The translations under genes were made by a program, and so were the position numbers. From JAIBAJ01 sp965284645 (GTDB lineage Bacteria; Bacteroidota; Bacteroidia; JAIBAJ01), in NCBI GenBank assembly GCA_965284645.1, contig OZ260106.1, positions 2,604,001-2,668,000 of the forward strand: a DNA stretch of 64,000 nt, written 5' to 3'. A model generated the notes under the pieces. That model was not told the DNA's origin. It searched no databases and worked only from the letters and a program-made list of their open reading frames with translations. Shown one piece after another: positions 35,223-42,637 of the stretch (the first letter of the stretch is position 1; every line of letters begins with the position of its first letter).

Positions 35223-35385
35223 GGCGGGTCCCCTCCGCCCAAAAAGCTGTGGTGCATTAATTGGCTTTGGTGCTGGGTCGTTCGGGTCGGGCTATTCGCT
35301 GCAAATCCTCGCGCCTTTCGCTTACGCTCAGGCCGCTGTGGGTTTTCCGCTGCTATCCCTACCCTGAAAGTGCGTACTGGTACTT
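35223..35385 (-). repeat. GC-rich structured interspersed element, family B subfamily 3, copy 2
   Basis: Minus-strand blocks: GGGTAGGGATAGCAGCGGAA, AACCCACAGCGGCC, GCGCGAGGATTTGCAGCG, AATAGCCCGACCCGAACGAC, end hairpin GGGCGGAGGGGACCCGCC. Partner of 4713-4880. It faces away from the family B copy at 35496, forming an inverted pair. Confidence 0.75.
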
Positions 35386-35495
35386 GGTTTTTGGTGTTTT
35401 GAAGAAGGGCGGTGACAGGAAAATCGGCAAAGGATGAATTTGGTTTTTAGTGGTTCCAATTTCAAAATACTGCCAACTATTTTTTCGGGTGAAAA

Positions 35496-35647
35496 CATGC
35501 AGAATGCCTTGTGGAAAGCAGGTCAGATTATATTTCACCAACTGGTTATGGGAAGTACCCCGGGTTAGGGATTGCAGTGGAAATCCTTTACGCGAGGGAC
35601 GAGCGGAAAGATTGGAACGTAAAGCCCGGCCCGTAGGGAAACCCCCT
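35496..35647 (+). repeat. GC-rich structured interspersed element, family B subfamily 4, copy 2
   Basis: Near-copy of 19645-19797 (GGGTTAGGGATTGCAGTGG, AAATCCTTTACGCGAGGG, AAAGCCCGGCCCGTAGGGAA). An ORF across it at 35450-35674 is explained by the element. It ends close to the stop of the alkyltransferase-like gene. Confidence 0.75.
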
Positions 35648-35668
35648 AAAAATGAAATTTATCCAAAC

Positions 35669-36013
35669 TTATAAAGCCAATTCGATTATTGGATCCCAAA
35701 AATGCTTGTGAAAGTGTTGAATTTGATCCTGTTCTACTGTAATTCCTTCCGCTTCCAAACGTTTTTGCATCAATTCCGGATCACCGAAATGGTGTTTGCC
35801 AGTTAATTGTCCGTTACGATTTACTACCCGATGTGCAGGAATTTCAAGGGATGAAGCATGGCTGGCATTCATAGCGTAACCAACCATACGAGAAGAACGT
35901 TTGGCTCCTAAATAATTGGCTATAGCGCCGTAGCTGCTTACTCTGCCGGGTGGAATTAGCTTTACGACCGCCCAAACATCTTCAAAAAATTTGTAGGAAG
36001 TACTACCAGTCAT
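35669..36013 (-). CDS. Alkyltransferase-like (ATL) DNA-binding protein, Cys-less MGMT relative
   Basis: 114 aa from MTGSTSYKFFEDVWAVV. It has the MGMT DNA-binding domain: IPPGRVSSYGAIANYLG, the RMVGYAMN helix, and the active-site motif as PAHRV rather than PCHRV, so no methyl-acceptor cysteine. Such ATL proteins bind O6-alkylguanine and flag it for nucleotide excision repair. The start is at 36013, which overlaps the upstream DUF4468 gene by 11 bp; a longer frame (36058) would overlap by more. The canonical enzyme is encoded at 19124, so both systems coexist. Confidence 0.88.
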   Translation of the reverse strand: MTGSTSYKFFEDVWAVVKLIPPGRVSSYGAIANYLGAKRSSRMVGYAMNASHASSLEIPAHRVVNRNGQLTGKHHFGDPELMQKRLEAEGITVEQDQIQHFHKHFWDPIIELAL

Positions 36014-36542
36014 CTTTTTTCTTTGGAGTGGCTGCCATGCCTTTTTCCAAATCGTCAATCACTTTTTTGATTTCTTCGTCCACCTGTTTCAACCATACTG
36101 CATTTCTTTCAGCTGTAGGACTTGCCTTATCCAACAAAGGTTCAGCAGGTTTATAGGAGGCAGCTTTCAAGTTGAATTTAGTAAATTCGTACCTGTATTT
36201 CCCGTCTTTACAGGCGATATTCAAGGTGTATTGCATTAATTCACCTGCATCGGTTTTAACGCCTTTTTTATCAACATTAAACAATTTAAATCGAACGAAA
36301 AGCTCTAGACTTTTGGCTTCATCATCCTTTTTTCTTAGTTTTTCAGTTGGGTTATTGAAGTATTTGGAATACCATTCGTTGGCACGTTTGAAAAGTTCAG
36401 TTGCATCAACGCCCGTTTGGTTGACCACATCAGTATAGGTAATTAATTTGGTTTCCCGGTCGGTTGGGATGTTAGGTAAGGCAACTTGGGCTTGAACTTT
36501 AAGGCCTAAAACTAAAAAGGCGAGCGCAACAACTTTTTTCAT
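36003..36542 (-). CDS. Secreted DUF4468 (TBP-like fold) protein
   Basis: 179 aa with signal peptide MKKVVALAFLVLGLKVQAQ. The mature domain begins ITYTDVVNQTGVDATELFKRANEWYSKYF, the usual DUF4468 start, with beta strands LELFVRFKLFN and QYTLNIACKDGKYRYEFTKF. A charged C-terminal tail (KKVIDDLEKGMAATPKKKDDW) follows. Function unknown; it is presumably periplasmic. Its last codons overlap the ATL gene start, implying a shared transcript. Confidence 0.88.
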   Translation of the reverse strand: MKKVVALAFLVLGLKVQAQVALPNIPTDRETKLITYTDVVNQTGVDATELFKRANEWYSKYFNNPTEKLRKKDDEAKSLELFVRFKLFNVDKKGVKTDAGELMQYTLNIACKDGKYRYEFTKFNLKAASYKPAEPLLDKASPTAERNAVWLKQVDEEIKKVIDDLEKGMAATPKKKDDW

Positions 36543-36630
36543 TGTAAAAGAAGAATTTTAGCAAAGAAACAACCTAAATGAATGAGTTTTCATGCAGAAT
36601 TTTGAAAGAAATAAACAGGGTTATGAAAAG

Positions 36631-38769
36631 CTAGGCGAGTTTCTTTTTACCAAGGCGGAGCGAATTTCCAATAACCATAATATCCGAAAATGCCATAGAA
36701 GCTGCTCCAAACATCGGACTTAAATAACCCATTCCGGCCACTGGTATAGCCACAATATTGTAGCAAAAGGCCCAAAAGAGGTTTTGTTTGATAGTAGATA
36801 AGGTGGCTTTGCTCAGCAGGAAGGAAGTTTTTATCTTACCTGGGAAATCGTCGTTGGTAATTACAATTCCAGCTGAGTTGACGGCAATTGAAGAGGCTTC
36901 GCCATGTGAAATGCCCACATGAGCAGCTGCCAAAGCGGCCGAATCGTTGATGCCATCACCAACCATCACCACATTGTAATCTTTGGTAAGGTTAGCAACT
37001 ATGGCCTGTTTTTCTTCTGGGGATTTTCCAAAAAGAACGTCTTGTATGCCAAGCTGCTTGCCAATTTCCTTACTTACACTTTCTTTATCACCACTAAGCA
37101 GCATGGTTTTGATTCCCTTTTGGTGGAAGAATTCTATAAGTTCCTTCATGCCTGGCCTGAGTTGGTCTTCTAAATGGATTTTTCCGATTAATTTTTCATC
37201 TTTTTTCAGGTAAACAATTGGATGTAATGAAGTATCCTCAGGTAGACTTAGGAAACTGGCAGATCCCATTTGGTAGTGGTTTCCTGCTGCATCAATTCCT
37301 GTCAAACCTTTTCCTTTTATTTCCGAAGCTTGGATGCTTTCGATTTTAGTTCCATTAAAGTTTTTTCGGATGGCTTCACTTAAAGGATGGTTAGATGCTT
37401 GGGCAAGGGCATTGGCAATGGCCCAAACCTGTTCCTGGTTTTCATGGCCGAGGGCTTCTACTTTTTTAACTGTCAATTTTCCGGTGGTTAAGGTTCCTGT
37501 TTTATCAAAAACTACCAGTTCAGTTTGGGCGTATTTTTCGAGAATTTCACCACTGCGGAAAAGAATTCCCTTTTTTGCCGCCCTTCCGATTCCGACCATT
37601 ACGGCAGTTGGGGTAGCCAATCCCATGGCACAGGGACATGAAATAACGAGAATACCAATGGAATTAAGAACGGCAACCTTGAAATCTAAATGGAATACAA
37701 AAAAGGCAGCAATGAAAGCGAAACCTGAAATAAGCATCACCATCGGAACAAACCAAGCGCTGACCTTATCGCCTAATCGCTGAATTTTCGGCGGGTTCAT
37801 TTGTGCATTTTTAACTAGGTCGATAATTTTGGTCAGTGAAAAGTCTGCAAAGCTTTTTTCTGATTTAGCGATTAAATTACCTTGTAATAAAATTGTGCCT
37901 GCAAAGATGATATCTCCAGGTTTGATGGTTCGTGGTATACTTTCCCCCGTAAGAAGCGATTCATCTACCGAACCTTCTCCCGAAAGGATGATACCGTCGC
38001 AAGGAATTTGTGCTCCTTGGTTTATTTTCACTTTTCTACCTTTTTTCAGGCTAGAGGATTTGATTTCAACTATTTTTTCTTTTCCGTCTACTTCTTCGAT
38101 TACTAAAGCTTTGGAGGGTTGTAAGGCTTTCAAATCCTTGATGGCCTGGGTTGTTTTCTTTGTGCTGCGGTGTTCGATCATATTCCCCAAAAGCACAAGG
38201 GTAATAATGCTTGCCGAGGTTTCGAAGAAAAGGTATTGGTGTATTTCAGGCGAGTTCCAAAAGAGGATGGTACAGCCCAAACTGTATAAAAAGGCGGCTG
38301 TTGAACCTGAAAAAATTAGGACATCCATATTTGGAACACCATGGTTAATTGAAGAAATAGCACTGCTTCCGAAAACACTTAGACCAATATAATACACGGG
38401 TAGGCAAAGGATTAATTGCAGCAAAGGGTTTCCTAAAAATGAGTGCGGAAAAACCATGTGCAACATAAGTATGACCGTAAAAGGAAGGGTAATCCAGAAT
38501 TTTCTTTCCATATCCAAGTCGTGGCTATGAAATTCTTTGGAGGATTGATTATCTATTTCATCATTAGGTTTGGAGGTTTTGTAGCCCATAATTGAAATGG
38601 TACTAACAGCCAATTCGATATCCTTATCATCTTTGGCTTTAAACATGATCTCACCGGTTGCATAATTTCCTTTGACATCGGTAATCCCCATATTTTCAAG
38701 GGTTTTTACAATGCCAAGCGAGCAACTGGTGCAGCTCATTCCTTCTACTTGTAATGTAATCTTTTCCAT
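36631..38769 (-). CDS. copA: Heavy-metal (copper-type) P1B ATPase
   Basis: Cation-exporting ATPase of the inner membrane. 712 aa: N-terminal HMA domain with the metal site G-M-S-C-T-S-C (residues ~9-15); about eight helices; actuator TGE (LTGESIPR); the transmembrane SCPCAMGLATPTAV (CPC ion site, usual for Cu+ or Ag+); phosphorylation DKTGTLTTGKL; HP in ASNHPLSEA; and MVGDGINDSAALAAA. Only one HMA domain. The upstream ATG (38799) adds ten residues; the HMA start MEKITLQVEGM is preferred. No adjacent copper chaperone or cytochrome oxidase gene, so CopA and CcoI roles cannot be separated. Confidence 0.92.
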   Translation of the reverse strand: MEKITLQVEGMSCTSCSLGIVKTLENMGITDVKGNYATGEIMFKAKDDKDIELAVSTISIMGYKTSKPNDEIDNQSSKEFHSHDLDMERKFWITLPFTVILMLHMVFPHSFLGNPLLQLILCLPVYYIGLSVFGSSAISSINHGVPNMDVLIFSGSTAAFLYSLGCTILFWNSPEIHQYLFFETSASIITLVLLGNMIEHRSTKKTTQAIKDLKALQPSKALVIEEVDGKEKIVEIKSSSLKKGRKVKINQGAQIPCDGIILSGEGSVDESLLTGESIPRTIKPGDIIFAGTILLQGNLIAKSEKSFADFSLTKIIDLVKNAQMNPPKIQRLGDKVSAWFVPMVMLISGFAFIAAFFVFHLDFKVAVLNSIGILVISCPCAMGLATPTAVMVGIGRAAKKGILFRSGEILEKYAQTELVVFDKTGTLTTGKLTVKKVEALGHENQEQVWAIANALAQASNHPLSEAIRKNFNGTKIESIQASEIKGKGLTGIDAAGNHYQMGSASFLSLPEDTSLHPIVYLKKDEKLIGKIHLEDQLRPGMKELIEFFHQKGIKTMLLSGDKESVSKEIGKQLGIQDVLFGKSPEEKQAIVANLTKDYNVVMVGDGINDSAALAAAHVGISHGEASSIAVNSAGIVITNDDFPGKIKTSFLLSKATLSTIKQNLFWAFCYNIVAIPVAGMGYLSPMFGAASMAFSDIMVIGNSLRLGKKKLA

Positions 38770-38841
38770 CCTACTTTTTACAAAGTTATAAACTTCCAAA
38801 GGCTAAACCAAAGCCCTGATGCAAGTCATTCTATTCTAAAC

Positions 38842-39855
38842 TTATTCGTCGAGATAATGCCTGTTTTTTCTATAAAATTTCAGATTGAATACAAACAGAC
38901 TGCCTATAATTGCAGGGAGCACCAAGTTTATGAGCCACAAACCAAAGGAAGCTGTAATGATTCCTAATTTGTTTCCAGAAAGCATACCAAAGAAATAGAT
39001 TGCAACCGAACCTCTTATGCCAAGCTCTGCAATTGAAATGGTAGGAATAATTGACAAAACTAAGAATACACAGAATACCATAAGCATTCCATCAAAGACT
39101 GGAAGGTGAACATCAAAAACCCTTAGCAGAATAAAATATTGTACACTGAATATTAGGTAACGAATAGAACTTAAGGAAAGCAAAAGTCCAAGTTCACCTT
39201 TTGTATAATAGGAAAAAATCTTACCATATTTCTTAAGTTTACCTAGAAAATGAAACTTGCTGAAAATGCTCGAGAAAATATAGGAATTAATAAAGAGGAT
39301 GACAGCCATAATTAGAATGACTATAATAAAAAGGGCTAAGATCAAATATCTGAGAGGCGTAATCAGTTCAAAGGTTTGAAAATAAACAGGATAGATATAC
39401 AGCAGTCCAATGATACCGAAAATAATGGTAGCTAGGAGTTGTGCAATGCTTCCAATAACAGAGGCCAAGGAGGCTTTAATTAAATCAGCATTTTCGAGAT
39501 GGAAAATTCGTCCGGCATATTCACCTATTCGGTTTGGGGTAAAAATGCTAATGGTAACACCTGTAAAGATTGCTTCGAAGGCTACCCAAAACGATATCTG
39601 TTCATATTTTGTAACCAACATCCTCCATTTTTCAGCTTCAATTCCCCAATTGAGCAGCATCAGGATTAAGGTGATACCAAGGGATAAATAGTCAAATCGT
39701 TCGCTGAAAAGTGTTTCAAAGCCTTTTTTTATATCTTCTATTTCTTCTTTATAGAAAATTTGCCGATAAATGAAATAGAAAGAAAACCCAACAATTAGGA
39801 TTTTCAAGGCAAGACTTAGAATTTTGGATTTATTGGAAGAAAGCACGGAAGCCAA
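38842..39855 (-). CDS. Flippase-like (LPG synthase TM / UPF0104) membrane protein
   Basis: 337 aa with about eight hydrophobic helices. The segments FEAIFTGVTISIFTPNRIGEYAGRIFHL, SLASVIGSIAQLLATIIFG and LVLSIIPTISIAELGIRGSVAIYFF match the lysylphosphatidylglycerol synthase transmembrane-region family (AglD/MprF-like flippase domain). No catalytic transferase domain is attached. The role may be lipid or polyprenyl-linked sugar translocation; unknown. Its stop is 42 bp upstream of the P-ATPase region and its ATG lies 9 bp after the TlpA-like gene stop, implying an operon with that gene. Confidence 0.85.
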   Translation of the reverse strand: MASVLSSNKSKILSLALKILIVGFSFYFIYRQIFYKEEIEDIKKGFETLFSERFDYLSLGITLILMLLNWGIEAEKWRMLVTKYEQISFWVAFEAIFTGVTISIFTPNRIGEYAGRIFHLENADLIKASLASVIGSIAQLLATIIFGIIGLLYIYPVYFQTFELITPLRYLILALFIIVILIMAVILFINSYIFSSIFSKFHFLGKLKKYGKIFSYYTKGELGLLLSLSSIRYLIFSVQYFILLRVFDVHLPVFDGMLMVFCVFLVLSIIPTISIAELGIRGSVAIYFFGMLSGNKLGIITASFGLWLINLVLPAIIGSLFVFNLKFYRKNRHYLDE

Positions 39856-39863
39856 ACAATTGT

Positions 39864-40976
39864 TTATTGAGCAAATATTTTTGAAAGTTTGCTATCCAAA
39901 TCGGCTCCGCGTAGTCCTTTAGCAAGGATTTTTCCGTCTTTATCAACCAGGAATGTCATAGGTATTCCTGTAATATTATACGTTTTACAAAAGCTACTTT
40001 GCCAGTAGGCTAATTCGCTGCCATGTTTCCAAAGTAGACCATCCATTTTAATAGCATTGATCCAACTGTTTTTGTCTTTATCTAAGGATACAGAAAATAT
40101 TTCGAAACCTTTATCATGGTATTTTTTGTACATATTTACCACATTAGGATTTTCCTTACGGCAAGGGCCACACCAGCTTGCCCAAAAATCAACCAAGACC
40201 ACCTTACCGCGGAAATCTGACAGTTTAATTGGTTTCCCATCAGGATCCAAAATACTGATTTCTGGGGCTTCGGTTCCGATGGCCAGCCTAGATAGTTCAT
40301 TCACCTTTAATTTAAAGGTTTTGACATATTCCGAATTTGGATAATTTTTTTCCAACAAGGGCAATTGATTGATAAAGTATTGCACATCTGTTTCAGGATT
40401 TAGCTGTTCAGTAGCGGCTAAGGCTAATAATGTGCCTGGTTTTGTGTCAATAAGTTTGGTTATATATTGGCGACGGAAAAAGGTGTTTTTTTGAACCTCA
40501 ATATCCAAAACTTGGGCAATACTATCCAATCTTGGATGTTGGTTTTGTTGGTAAGCATAAAATACACGTTGTAAACTATCTTGTTTGGTAAACGATTTCA
40601 TGAGGTAGGTATTTAACTCAAGAAACTCCAAGGTTTCTTTTGGTCCTTCAACCGAAGCTGTTCTGGATAGGTTTTGGCCATCCGCTTTGAAGGTTAAATG
40701 GTCTGTTGGTTTTACAAGCAGCACGGCATAATTTTGATCACTGATTCGAATTCTGTAAAATCCTTCAGAGGGCAGTTGGGTATGAAATTCGAAATTTCCG
40801 TTTTCATCGGTGGTAACCTTATCTAAATTCGCTACTTGGGAAGGTAATAATTGGTCGAGGAAAACTTCAATTTTATTGGCATTCGATAATTTTCCTTTGA
40901 TTTCGAAACCAGTTGCCTGACAACCTAAAAATTGAAAAAGTGGTAATATGATGAGGATATGGAGCGTTTTTTTCAT
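39864..40976 (-). CDS. TlpA-type thiol-disulfide oxidoreductase with DUF4369 domain, likely lipoprotein
   Basis: 370 aa. The start MKKTLHILIILPLFQFLGCQ shows a lipobox-like LGC, suggesting membrane anchoring. Residues ~25-115 are a DUF4369 beta domain (FEIKGKLSNANKIEVFLDQ), ~120-230 a helical linker, and ~235-370 a thioredoxin fold with active site ASWCGPCRKENP and the cis-Pro loop GIPMTFLVDKDG. It is predicted to reduce or isomerise disulfides in the periplasm. Immediately followed by the flippase-like gene. Confidence 0.92.
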   Translation of the reverse strand: MKKTLHILIILPLFQFLGCQATGFEIKGKLSNANKIEVFLDQLLPSQVANLDKVTTDENGNFEFHTQLPSEGFYRIRISDQNYAVLLVKPTDHLTFKADGQNLSRTASVEGPKETLEFLELNTYLMKSFTKQDSLQRVFYAYQQNQHPRLDSIAQVLDIEVQKNTFFRRQYITKLIDTKPGTLLALAATEQLNPETDVQYFINQLPLLEKNYPNSEYVKTFKLKVNELSRLAIGTEAPEISILDPDGKPIKLSDFRGKVVLVDFWASWCGPCRKENPNVVNMYKKYHDKGFEIFSVSLDKDKNSWINAIKMDGLLWKHGSELAYWQSSFCKTYNITGIPMTFLVDKDGKILAKGLRGADLDSKLSKIFAQ

Positions 40977-41059
40977 GGAATAAAATAGACTACAAAGCTA
41001 AACAAAACTGAGGAAGCCTCAAGGACAAAAAGCAATGTTAACAATAATAAAGAATGCAG

Positions 41060-42154
41060 TTAATGAATCCCTCGCTGATTTAGGGTTCGATGGTATTGGC
41101 GAGCATTTCGCATGTGGTCGTCATGGTTTGCGGCGAAAAGATGGGAGCCTGAGCCATCCCCTTTAGCGCAAAAATACAAGTATTCGTGGTCCTCTGCATT
41201 TAAAACTGCATTTAGTGAAGCCTGTCCGGGCATGCAAATAGGACCAGGCGGCAGACCAAGTACTTTGTAAGTATTATAGGGACTGTTGATACTGGTATGT
41301 TCGCCGGTTACCCTTCGAATGGAGAAATCGCCAACAGCAAAAACCACAGTGGGGTCGGCCTGCAACGGCATACCCTTTTTTATTCGGTTTAAATATACAC
41401 CTGCGATAGTTTTTTTCTCTGGATTGAAATTGGTTTCCTTTTCAACAATACTTGCTAAGGTAGCCACTTCACCCGGGGTAAGGTTCATTTGTGCTGCTTT
41501 TCTTTTTCTAGTTTCTGTCCAAAATTTTGCATATTCTTTTTCCATTTTCTCAAAAAAAGCTTCAGCCGTGGTATTCCAATAGAATTCATAGGTATTGGGG
41601 ATAAACATTCCTATAACGTTATCAGGGTTGAAACCAAAAGGATATAAAAAGCTGTGGTCGTTCATTAAACTTATCAAGGAAAGGCTATCGGCCTCAAGTT
41701 TATGGGCAATAATACCAGCTAATTGTTCTTTGGTTCTGGCATTGGATAAAACCAATTTCACTGGCTCTTGTGTTCCTGATTTAAGAAGTCGAATAAGCTC
41801 AAAGTTGGTCATTCCTTTTTTGATTTTATACTTTCCTGGTCGGATAGCTTTGCCTTTGTAATTTCTAATTTCAGCAAAAAATGTAAAGGTGTTGTTGTTG
41901 ATGATGATTTTCCTTTGGTTTAACATGGATACAACATCTTCAAGCTGGGAACCCGTTTTTATGTAGATAAAATCTTCGTCCTTATCGCCTAAATATACAT
42001 TGTTTCGAAAGATACTGAAATAAGTAATCGCAGTACCACCAATTAATGTTAGAATAGTGATGGCGGCAAGAGAAATTAGTGCTTTCTTGAAGAATCCGGA
42101 TCCACTTGTTTTGCTTGGTTTTGCTTTAATAGGGGTTTTCTTTCCTTTTGCCAT
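41060..42154 (-). CDS. mltG: Endolytic murein transglycosylase MltG
   Basis: Cuts nascent glycan strands and so sets their length. 364 aa: a Lys-rich cytoplasmic start, one membrane segment (ALISLAAITILTLIGGTAITYF, about 27-50), a LysM-like subdomain, then the catalytic YceG domain with ASIVEKETNFNPEKKTIAGVYLNRI (catalytic Glu in VEKET), MPLQADPTVVFA, and the C-terminal SPYNTYKVLGLPPGPICMPG. It matches the family in order and length. It is transcribed away from the adhesin block. Confidence 0.95.
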   Translation of the reverse strand: MAKGKKTPIKAKPSKTSGSGFFKKALISLAAITILTLIGGTAITYFSIFRNNVYLGDKDEDFIYIKTGSQLEDVVSMLNQRKIIINNNTFTFFAEIRNYKGKAIRPGKYKIKKGMTNFELIRLLKSGTQEPVKLVLSNARTKEQLAGIIAHKLEADSLSLISLMNDHSFLYPFGFNPDNVIGMFIPNTYEFYWNTTAEAFFEKMEKEYAKFWTETRKRKAAQMNLTPGEVATLASIVEKETNFNPEKKTIAGVYLNRIKKGMPLQADPTVVFAVGDFSIRRVTGEHTSINSPYNTYKVLGLPPGPICMPGQASLNAVLNAEDHEYLYFCAKGDGSGSHLFAANHDDHMRNARQYHRTLNQRGIH

Positions 42155-42637
42155 AGTTAAAGTGCAAATAAAAGCATTTATTTCTTTTTGTTCCTTAATT
42201 GAAAAGAACTATTATTGGTTAGGTTTAGGTAGAGGAGAGGTAGTTTTCTGGACCATCAATAGATATTTACTTAAAGAATTTTAAAGAGGAATTACAGAAG
42301 GGCGATGGCCTTTAATAGGGGTCGATTTGGTTTGATTTATAAGATTAGAGATTTGTTTTTTGGGAAGTATAAGTTGATAAAGAGAATGAAGGTAAAATAA
42401 GTGGAGTTTTTATAATTTTTGCTTAGAATGAAAGTTGAAAAGGTGAAATTTTGGGTGGTTAGACCAAGTGTGTTTTGTTTTTAATCATTAAAATTATTTA
42501 TTTGTCTAAATTAATGAATTGTTTGTCGACTAAATGGGTTGTTTGTTTCCTTGTTTGAAATTAAACAAAATAGGCTCAAAAAAATTTCTTTGTTTTCTAA
42601 AGTTAAGGTATCTTTGTCAGTTTTATAAATAATTGAA
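42155..42637. other. AT-rich intergenic region, divergent promoters, no gene seen
   Basis: 483 bp between mltG (-) and the first adhesin gene (+). It is strongly AT-rich, with no ORF of coding character, no hairpin terminators and none of the repeat families. The right end holds the candidate promoter at 42589-42616. Confidence 0.6.
42589..42616 (+). promoter_or_regulatory. Candidate promoter of the adhesin gene block
   Basis: TTTG at 42589-42592 and TATCTTTG at 42609-42616, spaced 16 bp (a little short of the 17-23 typical of the phylum). The ATG follows 21 bp later. Confidence 0.5.
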
